37,357 nucleotides of DNA from Deinococcus frigens DSM 12807 (GTDB lineage Bacteria > Deinococcota > Deinococci > Deinococcales > Deinococcaceae). Below, one piece after another: positions 1 through 14,720 of the stretch. The notes under the pieces were generated by a model. It saw only the letters and a list, made by a program, of their open reading frames with translations. It was not told the origin of the DNA and did not search any database. Each line of letters begins with the position of its first letter. Within the stretch, counting starts at the first letter, position 1. The stretch lies in NCBI RefSeq assembly GCF_000701425.1, contig NZ_JNIW01000036.1, forward strand, positions 1 to 37,357. Reading direction: 5' to 3'. The translations under genes were made by a program, and so were the position numbers.

Positions 1-2
1 AA

Positions 3-251
3 GGTATCGAGGTGGTGCAGCGTGGGGATCGACGACACGTCGATCCCCACTGGCGGCGGGCGCTGAGCTACCTCAAGATCGGTCTCCGGGCGGTTCATTA
101 CGCGCTGAGCCGTGGTCAGGCAATCTTCTCTCACCTGACGCTCCAGGGCGGGCCTGACCCTGAGCCACCAGGTCAGCGGAAACGCCTTCATGCCCCTCCT
201 CAAACCACCCTTGAAGTCGGCTGGCAACTCGTTTTTCGTCCGCTCTCATAA
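3..251 (+). pseudogene. C-terminal fragment of an IS transposase
   Basis: The frame is open from the window edge to a TAA at 249-251. The segment with [18 protein letters not shown] resembles the C-terminal end of IS4-like transposases common in Deinococcus, where a conserved 'DPHW..(G/A)LSYLKIG' stretch closes the catalytic domain. It is followed by a Pro/Arg-rich tail ([11 protein letters not shown]). Only the last 80 or so residues lie in the window, so the catalytic residues cannot be seen. It may be the end of an intact IS extending leftwards or a remnant. No terminal inverted repeat could be fixed without the other end. The family assignment comes from remembered similarity only. Confidence 0.5.
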
Positions 252-304
252 AATTTGTCAGGCCGCCAGAGGACACGAGATATTTTGCTCTCGCCGTTGG
301 ATCT

Positions 305-1993
<1,689 letters not shown>

Positions 1994-2000
1994 GCCCGGT

Positions 2001-2006
2001 AGTTTA
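2001..2006 (-). promoter_or_regulatory. -10 box of leaderless recN promoter
   Basis: TAAACT on the minus strand is followed by 7 nt and then the GTG start of recN. Transcription would begin at or next to the start codon. No clear -35 is seen. Confidence 0.55.
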
Positions 2007-2152
2007 AGGCCTCGGAAGCCCGGAGTTTCCGAGTGTGAGGTCAGCCGGGATCGGCGCAGCGGCCAGAGCGCTTCAGCTCAGGTCTGGCGCGATCAGGTGC
2101 TCACCAAGCATGAATCTTCCGTTACAGTTCCCCCACCTTGGCCCTCATCACA

Positions 2153-2169
2153 GCCGCCACAATGGCGGC
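2153..2169. promoter_or_regulatory. 7-bp perfect inverted repeat in the leader of the 2216 gene
   Basis: GCCGCCA and TGGCGGC are separated by 3 nt. The repeat lies 47 bp before the start of the plus-strand gene, so it could be an operator or an mRNA hairpin. It is not the DdrO/RDRM palindrome known for Deinococcus damage-response genes. Confidence 0.35.
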
Positions 2170-2215
2170 ATTGTCCGCGCGCTCCAAAGTGGCGGCGGGA
2201 AAATAAGGAGTTCAC

Positions 2216-3532
2216 ATGTCCATGAAACACGAATCCACCGGCGGCGTCAGCAAGCGCAGCCTGCTGTTGCTGGGCGGTCTGGCCGCCCTGGCCCTGAACA
2301 AGGATGTCCGGCGCTCCCTGGTGGGCGGCACCCGCAGCGCGTGGCACGACGCTCAGGAAACGCTGGAAGACACCGTCAAGCCCGCGCTGGCCGACGCCGC
2401 CGCACAGGCGCAGCAGACCGCGCAGCACCTGTCGCATGAGGCGCAAAAAACGGCGCAGCATCTGACCCACGAGGCGGCCAAACGCGGCTCGGCCACGCTG
2501 GACACCCTGAAAGAAGAGGGAACGCCACGCGCCCAGGCCCTGCTGGACACGGCCCGCGAAACAGCGGCTGGGCTGGCCTCCACGGTGCAGGACAAGGCCG
2601 CCGAACTGGCCGACACCGCCCAGAAACGCGGCGGCGAGCTTGCGGAAACGGCACAGAAGCGTGGCAGCCAACTGGCTGCCGCCGCACAGGACCGTGCGGC
2701 AGACCTCTCGGCAGAAGCGCAGAGGCGGGCTGCCAGACTGGAAAAAGAGGCCCAGCAAGCGGCTGGCAAGCGCGGCAAGCAGGCCCAGAAAGCCCTCAAG
2801 GCGGCCCGCAAGACCGCCTCGGACACGCTGGATGACGTTCAGGATACGGGCGTGGGCCTGCTCAGTAATTTCCAGGGCTGGTTGGGCGACACCCTGAGCG
2901 ACACCGGCGATACCCTGGACAACCGCCGCCGCACTGCCGAGAAAGCCGTGAGCCGTGCCCGCCGCCAGGCCGAAAAGGAGCTGCGCGCGGGCAAGAAGAA
3001 CTGGAACGCCAAGAAGCTGGAAAAAGCCGTGACCAGAAAAATTGCGCCGCTGCAAAAGGAGCTGGGCAAGGAACTCAAGACGCTGGAAAAGCAGGCCAGA
3101 CTGGCCCGCAAGAGAGATAAGAGCGGCGGCGGCGGCCTGGGCTTCGGCATCACCGCCTTGCTGCTGGTGGGCGGCGGCGCGGTGGTGCTGGTCCGTCTCC
3201 CCGCCGCCCGCAAGGCTGTTCTGGACGCGGTAGAGGGGATTAGCCCCGAAGCCGCCCAGAGCCTGCACAAGTTCAGCCGCAACGCCCGCAACCTGATCGG
3301 CTCGGCGTGGCTGGACCAGATCGAGGAACCGGCGGCCACTCCCGCCCCCGGCATGGCTGCGGCCACGCAAGCCGGCACCGCAGGCGCGGCCTGGGGCGCT
3401 TCGACCGAACCCGGCTCCCCCGCCGCAGCGCGCACCCAGGCCGAGGAACAGGCGGGCAAACCCGCCGATACCAGCGAGACGGACGCCCCCAAGACCGGTC
3501 ACGACAAGGACGGTCAGCACCGGGCGAACTGA
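2216..3532 (+). CDS. Helical LEA/apolipoprotein-like protein with one membrane segment
   Basis: Function unknown. The protein has 438 residues. A short hydrophobic stretch near residues 15-27 (LLLLGGLAALAL) is followed by about 250 residues of Ala/Gln/Lys/Glu-rich heptad-like or 11-mer-like repeats. Units such as 'DTAQKRGGELAETAQKRGSQLAAAAQDRAADLSAEAQRRAARLE' (given here in pieces: DTAQKRGGELA, ETAQKRGSQLA, AAAQDRAADLS, AEAQRRAARLE) are 11 residues long. One strong membrane segment follows near residues 305-325 (LGFGITALLLVGGGAVVLV), and then a low-complexity Ala/Pro/Thr/Glu tail. The 11-mers are the hallmark of LEA-type amphipathic helices, which fits a desiccation-tolerance or envelope-stabilising role, but that is inference. 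A good Shine-Dalgarno (AAGGAG, 2204-2209) sits 6 nt before ATG 2216. A second ATG at 2222 is possible. Confidence 0.85.
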   Translation: MSMKHESTGGVSKRSLLLLGGLAALALNKDVRRSLVGGTRSAWHDAQETLEDTVKPALADAAAQAQQTAQHLSHEAQKTAQHLTHEAAKRGSATLDTLKEEGTPRAQALLDTARETAAGLASTVQDKAAELADTAQKRGGELAETAQKRGSQLAAAAQDRAADLSAEAQRRAARLEKEAQQAAGKRGKQAQKALKAARKTASDTLDDVQDTGVGLLSNFQGWLGDTLSDTGDTLDNRRRTAEKAVSRARRQAEKELRAGKKNWNAKKLEKAVTRKIAPLQKELGKELKTLEKQARLARKRDKSGGGGLGFGITALLLVGGGAVVLVRLPAARKAVLDAVEGISPEAAQSLHKFSRNARNLIGSAWLDQIEEPAATPAPGMAAATQAGTAGAAWGASTEPGSPAAARTQAEEQAGKPADTSETDAPKTGHDKDGQHRAN

Positions 3533-3748
3533 GCCAGAAACAATTCAGAGATCTGGTCCAGCGATCAGATGAGGCGCGGCGGGATACACCTTCCGCGCTC
3601 ATCTTTTTTTGCCAGTTGCAGGACCGATGTGGGGGCGTCTGTCCAGACTGGACGCCTCGCCTTGTTGTTTCCTCCACCGTGACACCCAAAAGGTTGGGTT
3701 GGAACCGCTTCATAGGCCACAATTAAGGGGTTCGCTTGTACACCAATC

Positions 3749-3783
3749 CACCGCGCTGACCGGCGACAGTCCGCCGCGCGGTG
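3749..3783 (+). promoter_or_regulatory. Strong hairpin in the pckA 5' leader
   Basis: CACCGCGC (3749-3756) pairs perfectly with GCGCGGTG (3776-3783). Inside, GGCG (3762-3765) pairs with CGCC (3772-3775), leaving a 6-nt loop and a 5-nt one-sided bulge. It ends 10 nt before the AGGAG of pckA (3794-3798). It could stabilise the transcript or bind a regulator. A plausible promoter lies upstream around 3690-3725, but I could not settle on one -35/-10 pair. Confidence 0.5.
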
Positions 3784-3806
3784 ATGTTCATCCAGGAGCT
3801 GATCCC

Positions 3807-5414
<1,608 letters not shown>

Positions 5415-5439
5415 ACGCGTTTGACAGCAGCAAGGGACA

Positions 5440-5474
5440 AGCCCCCGCCATTCACGCGGGGGCTTTTTCTTTTT
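5440..5474 (+). terminator. Intrinsic terminator of pckA
   Basis: A perfect 9-bp stem (AGCCCCCGC 5440-5448 with GCGGGGGCT 5456-5464) has a 7-nt loop and is followed by a T-rich run. It lies 25 nt after the pckA stop. Confidence 0.93.
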
Positions 5475-5501
5475 GAGTGAGAGAGGGGGCGAAAGCGTTC
5501 G

Positions 5502-6874
<1,373 letters not shown>

Positions 6875-6878
<4 letters not shown>

Positions 6879-8287
6879 TTGCGGGCCTCCTCGAACACGC
6901 CTGCGGCCTTGAAGTTCACCAGACTGATCGCCAGGGTCAGGAAGAAGATGATCAGGGCAATGGCGCTGGCCAGGGCGAAGTTCTGCCCGCCGCTGGAGGC
7001 GAAGGCGGTGTTGTAGCCCCACGACAGCAGGATGTCGGTGCTGCGGGCGGTGGCCTCGCGGCCCTGCTGGTCCGGCCCCCCCTGCGTGAGCAGGTAGATG
7101 ATGCCGAAGTTATTGAAATTGAAGGCGAAGCCCGAGAGCAAAATGGGCGTGAAGCTGTTGCGCAGCAGCGGCAGCGTGATGTTCACGATCTGCTGCCAGC
7201 GGCTCGCGCCGTCGATGCTGGCCGCCTCGTACAAATCATCGTTGATGGTACTCAGGGCACTGATGGTGGCGGTCATCATGTACGGAAAGCCCAGCCACAG
7301 GTTGACAAATAGCACGCTGATCTTGGCCCACAGCGGATCGCCCAGCCACGGCACGGCGGCCAGTCCCAGCAGTCCCAGCCCCTTGTTGACAATCCCAAAT
7401 TGCTGGTTAAACAGCGCCACCCACATCTGCACGCTGATCACGGCGGGAATGGCCCACGGCAAAAACAGCAGCGTGCGGTAGATGTTGCGGCCCTTGAGGT
7501 TCTTGTTGTACAGCAAGATGCCCAGGATCAGCCCGGCCAGCGCGTTGATGATGACCGTGGAAAAGGCGAACACCACAGTCCAGATAAACACCGGCACCAG
7601 CGCGCGGCTGGCCTTGCCGAAGATCTCGCGGAAGTTTTCCAGGCCCACGTAGGTGTAACTGTTCAGGCGGGTGGCCCGCGCCACCTCGATGGGACCGGTG
7701 AACGGTGCAGCCAGCGTCACTTGCAGGCCACTGACGCTGGCAACCTTGGCCCGGTACGGCACCGACGCCTGATCGTCGAACAGCACCAGCGTCGCGCCCG
7801 CGCAGCCCGGCGTGTCGCAGCGCAGATACTCCTGCACGTTCTGCGACTGCGGCGTCTCGGCCAGCGTGATCACGCGCTTATCGGCGCTGATGGTGGCCGT
7901 CGTCCGCAGCGAAGAGTCTGGGTTGCCGCTGTTGACCGCGTTGTAGTTGGTAAAGGCGTAATTGACCGTCAGGATGATGGGCAGCACCGTAAAGGCGGCC
8001 AGGAACACCAGCGCAGGGAACAGGTAATACCAGTTGACAATCCACGGAAACAGCCGCGACACCACTGGCATCATGACCAGCAGGATGCCCAGGACATAGA
8101 CCAGAATCATGTAAGGCGGCGCTTCGGGGTAAATCCGGGCGGTCAGGCCGCTCAGGAGCCAGCCGAGCAGGGTGGCCCCACCCAGCATCATGGCCAGGAT
8201 CAGGACGGCCAGCAATACGCCGCGCGTTCCTTCGGGGGGGACGGTGGAACGGACAGTCGAATGGGGAGGGTGCGGGATCGCGGTCAT
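6875..8287 (-). CDS. malF: Maltose-type ABC transporter permease MalF
   Basis: Partner membrane subunit of MalG. The protein has 470 residues. There are two or three N-terminal membrane segments and then a large periplasmic insertion (about residues 120-215, containing the Cys pair of 'RCDTPGCAG'), which is equivalent in position to the P2 loop of E. coli MalF that contacts MalE. The C-terminal permease core holds the EAA motif [12 protein letters not shown] followed by I.LPLL. ATG 8287 is the start and is preceded by a purine-rich AAAGGAG within 15 nt. It lies 174 nt downstream of malE, behind a terminator, and overlaps malG by 4 nt. Confidence 0.93.
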
Positions 8288-8406
8288 GGGGCTGTGGCGT
8301 CTCCTTTGAATGAGGCTTTTAACGTATCAAGGGCAATCATAAGGCGATTCCGACAGAGAACCGCCAGATGGTGATTGGATGAACAAAGTGGCGCAGCCGG
8401 GCCATC

Positions 8407-8444
8407 AAAAAAGGCGGATGGGCCACCCTCTGGCCCAACCGCCT
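8407..8444 (-). terminator. Intrinsic terminator between malE and malF
   Basis: On the minus strand AGGCGGTTGGGCCA (8444-8431) pairs with TGGCCCATCCGCCT (8426-8412 region) with a single mismatch and a 5-nt loop, followed by six T. It sits directly after malE and before malF, so it should act as a partial terminator giving more malE than malFG transcript. Confidence 0.88.
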
Positions 8445-8461
8445 CTCCCTAAAAATCGGTC

Positions 8462-9640
8462 TTACTTGATGTTACCGCTGATTTCCTGCACGGCCTTATC
8501 CAGAATCTGCTTGTAATCCTGGTTGGGCTTTTGCACGCTCTGGGCAATCGCAGCGCTCCAGGGTGCCCACACCGCGCCCATCGCCGGAACGTTGGGCATG
8601 GCGGTGCCTGCGCTGATGGACTTGCCGAAGCCCACCACCACCGGGTCACTCTTGAGCTTGGTGCGCGCGCTCAGGCTAACCGGGATGCGCCCGCCCGCCT
8701 TGTTGAAGGCCAGTTGCGCGTCGCTGGAGCTGATCTGCTTGGCAAAGCCTGCCGCCGCCACCTTCTGCTTGCTGTAGGCGCTGATCATGGTGCCCTGCAC
8801 GCCCACGAAGGGACTCCACTTGCCGCTTGCGCCGGGAGGAGTGGGAAAGGCGGTGATGCCGTAATCAATGCCGGCCTTCTTGATATCACCCATGTCCCAG
8901 GGACCGGTCAGGTACATCGCCAGGCGTCCGTCGGTGAATGCGCCCTTGGCGACGTCGCCCGACACACCCTCGGGCACCAGATTGTACTTGTAGCGCAGGT
9001 CATTCAGAAAAGCGCTGGCCTTGTCGGCTCCGGCATTTGCCAGGCCGATGTCCTTGGTGTTCAGGGTGCCGCCGGTGTTCTTGAACACGTAACCGCCGTA
9101 GGCGCTGATCACGCCGTAGTTCATGTAGGCGTTGTTCAGATCGGCCAGGAAGCCGAACTTGCCGTTGCCGGTGTTGTCCTGCGCGACTTTCAGGAACTCG
9201 GCCCAGGTGGTGGGAGCCTTGGAGACCAGTTTCTTGTTGTACACCAGCGCCACGGACTCGGCGAACATGGGAATGGCGAACAGCTTGCCCTGGTAGGTCA
9301 TGGCCGTCAGGCCGGTCTTGTCGAAATCGGTCTTGCTGGTGATGTACTTGTCCATCGGCTCGATCACACCTGCCGAGGCGAGCTGGCCCAGGCGATCCTG
9401 CGGCAGGGTCACGATCACGTCTGGCCCCTGGCCCTTGGGGGCGCTCTGGATCAGCTTGTCAGGAATCTGGTCAAAGGGCACGCTGACAATGGTGGTCTTG
9501 TTGCCCTTCTTGTCGAAGGCGGCGGCCTGATCCTTGAGCCAGGTCAGCTCTCCGCCGCCGAAGTGCGTCCAGACGGTGATGTTGGCGGCGCTTGCAGAGG
9601 GGAGCAGGGCGAGGGAGAGAATGGTCAGTGCTTTTTTCAT
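8462..9640 (-). CDS. malE: Maltose/maltodextrin-binding protein MalE
   Basis: Extracytoplasmic solute-binding protein that delivers sugar to MalFG. The protein has 392 residues. The signal peptide is about residues 1-18 (KK, then a Leu-rich core, ending PSASA), followed by the mature start ANITVWTHFGGGE. The SBP family 1 landmarks GPDVIVTLPQDRLGQLA, the LYLTGPWDM-type segment (LAMYLTGPWDMGDIK) and the aromatic residues of the C-lobe are present. ATG 9640 is preceded by AAGGAG at 6-nt spacing, so unlike many neighbours this mRNA has a leader. A minus-strand promoter candidate lies at 9810-9840. It is first gene of malE-malF-malG. Confidence 0.95.
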   Translation of the reverse strand: MKKALTILSLALLPSASAANITVWTHFGGGELTWLKDQAAAFDKKGNKTTIVSVPFDQIPDKLIQSAPKGQGPDVIVTLPQDRLGQLASAGVIEPMDKYITSKTDFDKTGLTAMTYQGKLFAIPMFAESVALVYNKKLVSKAPTTWAEFLKVAQDNTGNGKFGFLADLNNAYMNYGVISAYGGYVFKNTGGTLNTKDIGLANAGADKASAFLNDLRYKYNLVPEGVSGDVAKGAFTDGRLAMYLTGPWDMGDIKKAGIDYGITAFPTPPGASGKWSPFVGVQGTMISAYSKQKVAAAGFAKQISSSDAQLAFNKAGGRIPVSLSARTKLKSDPVVVGFGKSISAGTAMPNVPAMGAVWAPWSAAIAQSVQKPNQDYKQILDKAVQEISGNIK

Positions 9641-9809
9641 ATGCGCTCCTTGATCTTGGCGACCGCATGGGTCGCTTGCGGGGGTGATGGGTTGTATTGG
9701 CGGGTCATTCTAGAGCCAGCTTCTCAGCCAATGTGCAAGAGAGAACACGCACCGCATCGGCGCGGCGGTGGGTGGCAACTGAACTAGACGTGGGGGTGAC
9801 CCGGCCAAC

Positions 9810-9840
9810 ATTATACGCCAATCGGTAAGAGGTCCGGCAA
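9810..9840 (-). promoter_or_regulatory. Candidate malE promoter
   Basis: Minus strand TTGCCG (9840-9835), 19 nt, TATAAT (9815-9810). The spacer contains CTTACCG (9829-9823), the same heptamer found in the palindrome of the divergent MFS promoter. The predicted malE leader is about 160 nt. A weaker TAGAAT box nearer the gene (around 9708) is an alternative. Confidence 0.5.
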
Positions 9841-9893
9841 GATTTGGACCCTCCAGCGTCCGCTCACCCCTCAGTCAGCTCCATTTTCAATAA

Positions 9894-9923
9894 CTGACTT
9901 ACCGTTCGGTCAGGGTGTACTAT
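9894..9923 (+). promoter_or_regulatory. Leaderless MFS promoter with an embedded operator-like palindrome
   Basis: -35 CTGACT (9894-9899), 18 nt, -10 TACTAT (9918-9923), then 6 nt to ATG 9930. Within the spacer, CTTACCG (9898-9904) and CGGTCAG (9907-9913) form an inverted repeat with one mismatch around TT. The shape is typical of TetR/AcrR-family operators. No TetR gene is in the window, so any repressor would act from elsewhere. Confidence 0.6.
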
Positions 9924-9929
9924 CTGGGC

Positions 9930-11192
9930 ATGAGCCAGCCCACCTCTCCCCCATCGGCAAAAGGCGGCAAGCCCACCGTCAGCACCAAGATTCTCCTGTT
10001 TTTGACCATCTTTACTGCCATGCTGGGCCTGAGCGTGCTGTTTCCGATCCTGGCCCCGCTGGGCCGCGAGCTGGGCCTGAGCGAGACGCAGGTGGGCTGG
10101 TTTTCCACCGTCTACAGCCTGATGCAATTTGTCTTCTCCCCCATCTGGGGAGCGCGGAGCGAGCGGGCGGGGCGCAAGCCGGTGCTGATTATGGGATTGA
10201 TCGGATTTTCGATCAGTTTTGGGCTGTTCGGTTGCTTCGCGCATCTGGGTTTGCAGGGGGCGTTGACAGGCAGTGTGCTGTTCGGGCTGCTGCTGGCCTC
10301 GCGCGTGATCGGCGGGATACTGAGCAGTGCCACTCTGCCCACCGCGCAGGCCATGATGGCGGACCTGAGCAGCGAGAAGGACCGCGCCGCCAGCCTGGGC
10401 CTGATCGGCGCAGCCTTTGGGCTGGGCGTGGTCTTTGGCCCCGCGTTGGGTGGGCTGCTGAGTACGGTCAGCCTGACCACTCCCATCTATTTTTCCGCCG
10501 CGCTGGGCCTGGTCACCGCCGCCGTCGCGTGGCGGGTGCTGCCCGAAACGCGCCGCGCCGACTCGGTGGAAGTGGACAGGGGGGACCGCCGCGCCCTGCT
10601 GACGCGCGGCCCCATCACGCTGTTTCTGACGGTCAGCGCCCTATCCACCCTGGCAAGCGTGGGCATGGAGCAGACCATCGGCTTTTATGTGCAGGACACC
10701 CTGAAACTCAACCCCGGCGAAACCGCCCGTACGGTGGGGGGCATGCTGGCGGTCTTCGGCATCGTGGCGGCGCTGGTGCAGGGCGGCGCGATCCGCCCGC
10801 TGAGCAACCGCGTCAGGCCCACCGTGCTGATCCGGGTGGGGCTGGCGGTCATGGCGCTGGGCATGTTCCTGCTGCCGCAGATGCAGACCTACTGGCCCAT
10901 CACCGTGGCCCTGGCCGTGATCGGCGTGGGCGGCGCGGTCCTCAGCCCCACCCTGAGCGCATCCTTGAGCCTGAGCGTGCCCGCCAATCAGCAGGGCGCA
11001 GTTGCAGGCCTGAACAGCTCCGCGCTGGCGCTGGGCCGCATGACTGGCCCGCTGCTGGGAACCGGCCTGTACCAGAGCGTCAGCCACGGCGCACCGTATC
11101 TGCTCAGCGGCGCAGTCCTGGTGCTGGCGCTGGTCTGGACTCTGGTCGCGCGTCCACGGCTGCAAACGGGTGAAGCGGTTGGCAGCAGCTAA
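9930..11192 (+). CDS. MFS drug/proton antiporter (12 TM, TetA-like)
   Basis: Predicted proton-driven exporter in the cytoplasmic membrane. The protein has 420 residues with 12 hydrophobic segments. The loop 2-3 signature motif A is visible as [11 protein letters not shown], and the segment 5 region [16 protein letters not shown] matches motif C of drug/H+ antiporters. The N-terminal 20 residues are polar. ATG 9930 is chosen over the upstream GTG 9915 because a TACTAT box ends 6 nt before it. The substrate cannot be inferred. Its promoter overlaps a palindrome, so it is probably repressed until an effector appears. It is divergent from malE. Confidence 0.9.
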   Translation: MSQPTSPPSAKGGKPTVSTKILLFLTIFTAMLGLSVLFPILAPLGRELGLSETQVGWFSTVYSLMQFVFSPIWGARSERAGRKPVLIMGLIGFSISFGLFGCFAHLGLQGALTGSVLFGLLLASRVIGGILSSATLPTAQAMMADLSSEKDRAASLGLIGAAFGLGVVFGPALGGLLSTVSLTTPIYFSAALGLVTAAVAWRVLPETRRADSVEVDRGDRRALLTRGPITLFLTVSALSTLASVGMEQTIGFYVQDTLKLNPGETARTVGGMLAVFGIVAALVQGGAIRPLSNRVRPTVLIRVGLAVMALGMFLLPQMQTYWPITVALAVIGVGGAVLSPTLSASLSLSVPANQQGAVAGLNSSALALGRMTGPLLGTGLYQSVSHGAPYLLSGAVLVLALVWTLVARPRLQTGEAVGSS

Positions 11193-11312
11193 GAGGCAGG
11201 AAGTCGTGGGAGAGGCCAGATTGGAGGGTGTCTGCTTTTTTTTAGCCACTGTTCTGCCGGCAACGGCTGTTCAGGAACAGATTTCTGGCCCGGCGGCTGT
11301 TAGCCTTGGCCC

Positions 11313-11423
11313 ATGCGCGAGTTCCTGAACGACTGGTGGCGGCTGCTCAAACTCATCGTCGGCTCGCTGGCGATTCCGGTCATCCTGTGGGGGCTGCTGG
11401 TGTGGGCAGGTGTGCTGAAGTAA
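11313..11423 (+). CDS. Small hydrophobic membrane peptide, 36 residues
   Basis: ATG 11313 to TAA 11421-11423 encodes a peptide with an amphipathic N-terminus ([16 protein letters not shown]) and a hydrophobic segment ([19 protein letters not shown]) ending in Lys. The pattern of charged N-terminus, Trp at the interface and one membrane span is that of a genuine small membrane protein. A TAGCCT box (11301-11306) ends exactly 6 nt before the ATG, the same spacing as the leaderless neighbours. Its function is unknown. Short membrane peptides often modulate transporters or act as toxins, but nothing here favours either. Confidence 0.55.
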   Translation: MREFLNDWWRLLKLIVGSLAIPVILWGLLVWAGVLK

Positions 11424-11777
11424 GCAGTGGGGGCTACTTCTGACATACCTGATGAGGCACGACAGCGACGCTTCCGGGAGCGACAGGGACAGGGAGTGTG
11501 GGAAGCGCGACGGCGTCAGCCGCTCGTCCTGCAAGTGCTCGAAGGGCAATTGGCCTGCGCCGGGGCCGGTCCAGCAGGTGGGCATCCGGATCACGGCCAT
11601 GCACAACGCCCTGCTCTGTTTCCAGAACTCGATGGGGGGATTATCCGGATGTCAAGGACAATCCAGAGAAGGACTGACCGCCACAGGGTGGCATGAACCT
11701 CCCCGACTCCACCCACTGACCACTGGAGCTTGAGGGCTGGAAGCGTTCCCAGACGCCAGAAATCCGGGCGGGCGTGT
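11424..11777. other. Intergenic stretch with no recognised gene
   Basis: About 350 bp between the small peptide and glpX. Several frames stay open for 80-110 codons on both strands, but none shows a recognisable domain, a start signal or convincing codon bias. I see no RNA gene or repeat. Confidence 0.5.
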
Positions 11778-11783
11778 TAGCGT
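11778..11783 (+). promoter_or_regulatory. -10 box of leaderless glpX promoter
   Basis: TAGCGT is followed by 7 nt and ATG 11791. There is no Shine-Dalgarno. Confidence 0.5.
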
Positions 11784-11790
11784 CTCTGTC

Positions 11791-12885
<1,095 letters not shown>

Positions 12886-13018
12886 GCAACCGACGACACC
12901 GCACTGCGGGGGGCTTCCAGGTTTCGGTGGGCGCGCTGCTGCCCCGCCCAAATGAAGGGAAAAAAGAAGGCGGTACAGCGGAAGGCGAGCTGCACCATCT
13001 TCTCCAGTTCGAAATCGT

Positions 13019-14593
13019 TCAGGCGTTGTAGGTGCTGCTGGACGTACTCCCGCCCCGCCCGGTCCAGTTGGTGTGGAAGAATTCGCCGCGCGGTTTGTCG
13101 GTGCGTTCGTAGGTGTGCGCGCCGAAGTAGTCGCGCTGGGCCTGCAAGATGTTGGCGCTCAGGCGGGCGCTGCGGTAGCCGTCGTAGTACGCCAGGGCGC
13201 TGGAAAAGGCCGGAGTCCAGACCCCCCGCAGGGCGGCGGCGGCCACCACCTGCCGCCAGGCCAGTTGCGACGTGCCGATGGCTTCAATAAAATAGGGGTC
13301 CAGCAGCAGGTTTGGAAGCGTGGCGTTGCCGTCGAAGGCCGCCTTGATCCGGTCCAGAAACGCCGCGCGGATGATGCAGCCGCCGCGCCACATCTGGGCG
13401 ATGCTCCCGAAATCCAGCTTCCAGTCGTATTCCACTGCCGCCAGATCCATCATCTGAAAACCCTGGGCATACGAGCAGATCTTGGAAGCGTACAGCGCCT
13501 GCCGGACCTGTTCCACAAAGGCGTCCCGGACCGGCGTCTCTCCGGTTTCAGTGGGACCGTGCAACACTTTGCTGGCCTCCACACGTTGCTCCTTCAGCGA
13601 GCTGAGGATGCGGGCAAAGACGGCCTCAGCGATGGTGTTTGCAGGAGCGCCCACGTCCAGCGCCGTCACCGAGGTCCACTTGCCCGTGCCCTTCTGTCCG
13701 GCGGTGTCCAGAATCACGTCTACCATCGGCTGACCGGTGTCGCCATCGGTTTTCTTAAGAATCTCGGCGGTGATCTGGATCAGGTAGCTGTCCAGTTCTC
13801 CGCCGTTCCAGTCCTCAAAAATTGCGCCGATTTCGGGAGCGGACAGACCCAGCACGCCGCTCAGGAGGCTGTACGCCTCAGCGATCATCTGCATGTCGGC
13901 GTACTCGATGCCGTTGTGGACCATCTTGACGAAGTGGCCCGCGCCGCCGCCGCCCACCCAGTCGCAGCACGGCTGGCCGCTGACCTGCGCGGCGATGCCC
14001 TGGAAAATGGGTTTCAGGGCGGACCAGGCGTCCGCATTGCCGCCGGGCATGATGCTGGGGCCGGTCAGCGCACCCTCCTCGCCACCGGAAACGCCCGCAC
14101 CGACAAACAGAATCCCGTGTTCAGCCAGCGCCTGCTCGCGCCGCACGGTGTCGGGGAAGTGGGTGTTGCCACCGTCGATGATGATGTCGCCCCTGTCCAA
14201 CAGCGGAGAAAGCATGTCGATAAAGGCGTCCACGGCAGGCCCGGCCTTGACCATCAGCATGACCTTGCGCGGCGACTTGAGCAGGCTGACGAAGGTGGGC
14301 AGGTCATCGGCCCCCAGGATGGTCAGACCCTGCGCGCGGCCCGTCACAAAATCGTCCACCTTGCTGGTGGTGCGGTTGAACGCCACGACGGTGTAACCCT
14401 TGGAGGCCATGTTCAGAATCAGGTTCTCGCCCATCACGGCCAGCCCAATCACGCCGATGTCGACGGCGGCCTCGCTCACCGGTGAGACGATCAGTTGCCG
14501 GGAAGCCACCGCCTCGGAACGCACGGTCTGGACTTCTGTTTCCTGCGAATCGGTCACGGCGGCGAGCAGATCGGCGGTCTTGGACTGGGTCAT
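13019..14593 (-). CDS. gnd: 6-phosphogluconate dehydrogenase (decarboxylating)
   Basis: Oxidises 6-phosphogluconate to ribulose-5-phosphate and CO2, producing NADPH, in the cytosol. The protein has 524 residues. The Rossmann motif appears as [15 protein letters not shown] about 47 residues into the protein, where the usual enzyme (468-480 residues) begins within the first 10. The active-site segments [33 protein letters not shown] and the Lys/Asn pair within it are intact, as is [10 protein letters not shown]. The start at ATG 14593 is well supported by AAAGGAG with 5-nt spacing, so the N-terminal extension of about 42 residues is probably translated. It converges with glpX across 133 nt. Confidence 0.96.
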   Translation of the reverse strand: MTQSKTADLLAAVTDSQETEVQTVRSEAVASRQLIVSPVSEAAVDIGVIGLAVMGENLILNMASKGYTVVAFNRTTSKVDDFVTGRAQGLTILGADDLPTFVSLLKSPRKVMLMVKAGPAVDAFIDMLSPLLDRGDIIIDGGNTHFPDTVRREQALAEHGILFVGAGVSGGEEGALTGPSIMPGGNADAWSALKPIFQGIAAQVSGQPCCDWVGGGGAGHFVKMVHNGIEYADMQMIAEAYSLLSGVLGLSAPEIGAIFEDWNGGELDSYLIQITAEILKKTDGDTGQPMVDVILDTAGQKGTGKWTSVTALDVGAPANTIAEAVFARILSSLKEQRVEASKVLHGPTETGETPVRDAFVEQVRQALYASKICSYAQGFQMMDLAAVEYDWKLDFGSIAQMWRGGCIIRAAFLDRIKAAFDGNATLPNLLLDPYFIEAIGTSQLAWRQVVAAAALRGVWTPAFSSALAYYDGYRSARLSANILQAQRDYFGAHTYERTDKPRGEFFHTNWTGRGGSTSSSTYNA

Positions 14594-14660
14594 GGAGGCT
14601 CCTTTAGGAAGGTCAGGGGACAGGCGCGGCGTGGACTGGTCCAGCGGTCAGCATAAGCGC

Positions 14661-14700
14661 AAAAAAGGAAAGGAGGCGCAGCCGCTGTGGCTCGCCTCCT
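14661..14700 (-). terminator. Intrinsic terminator of the minus-strand MarR-MFS operon
   Basis: On the minus strand AGGAGGCG (14700-14693) pairs with CGCCTCCT (14678-14671), with an inner AGCC/GGCT pair, followed by TTCCTTTTTT (14670-14661). It lies 20 nt after the MFS stop codon. Confidence 0.85.
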
Positions 14701-14720
14701 GATCCATCCACGCTGTGCGC

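Noticed and set aside
11427..11733. Open frames of 80-110 codons between the small peptide and glpX on both strands
   Set aside because: No domain, start signal or consistent codon bias. High-GC sequence produces such frames by chance.
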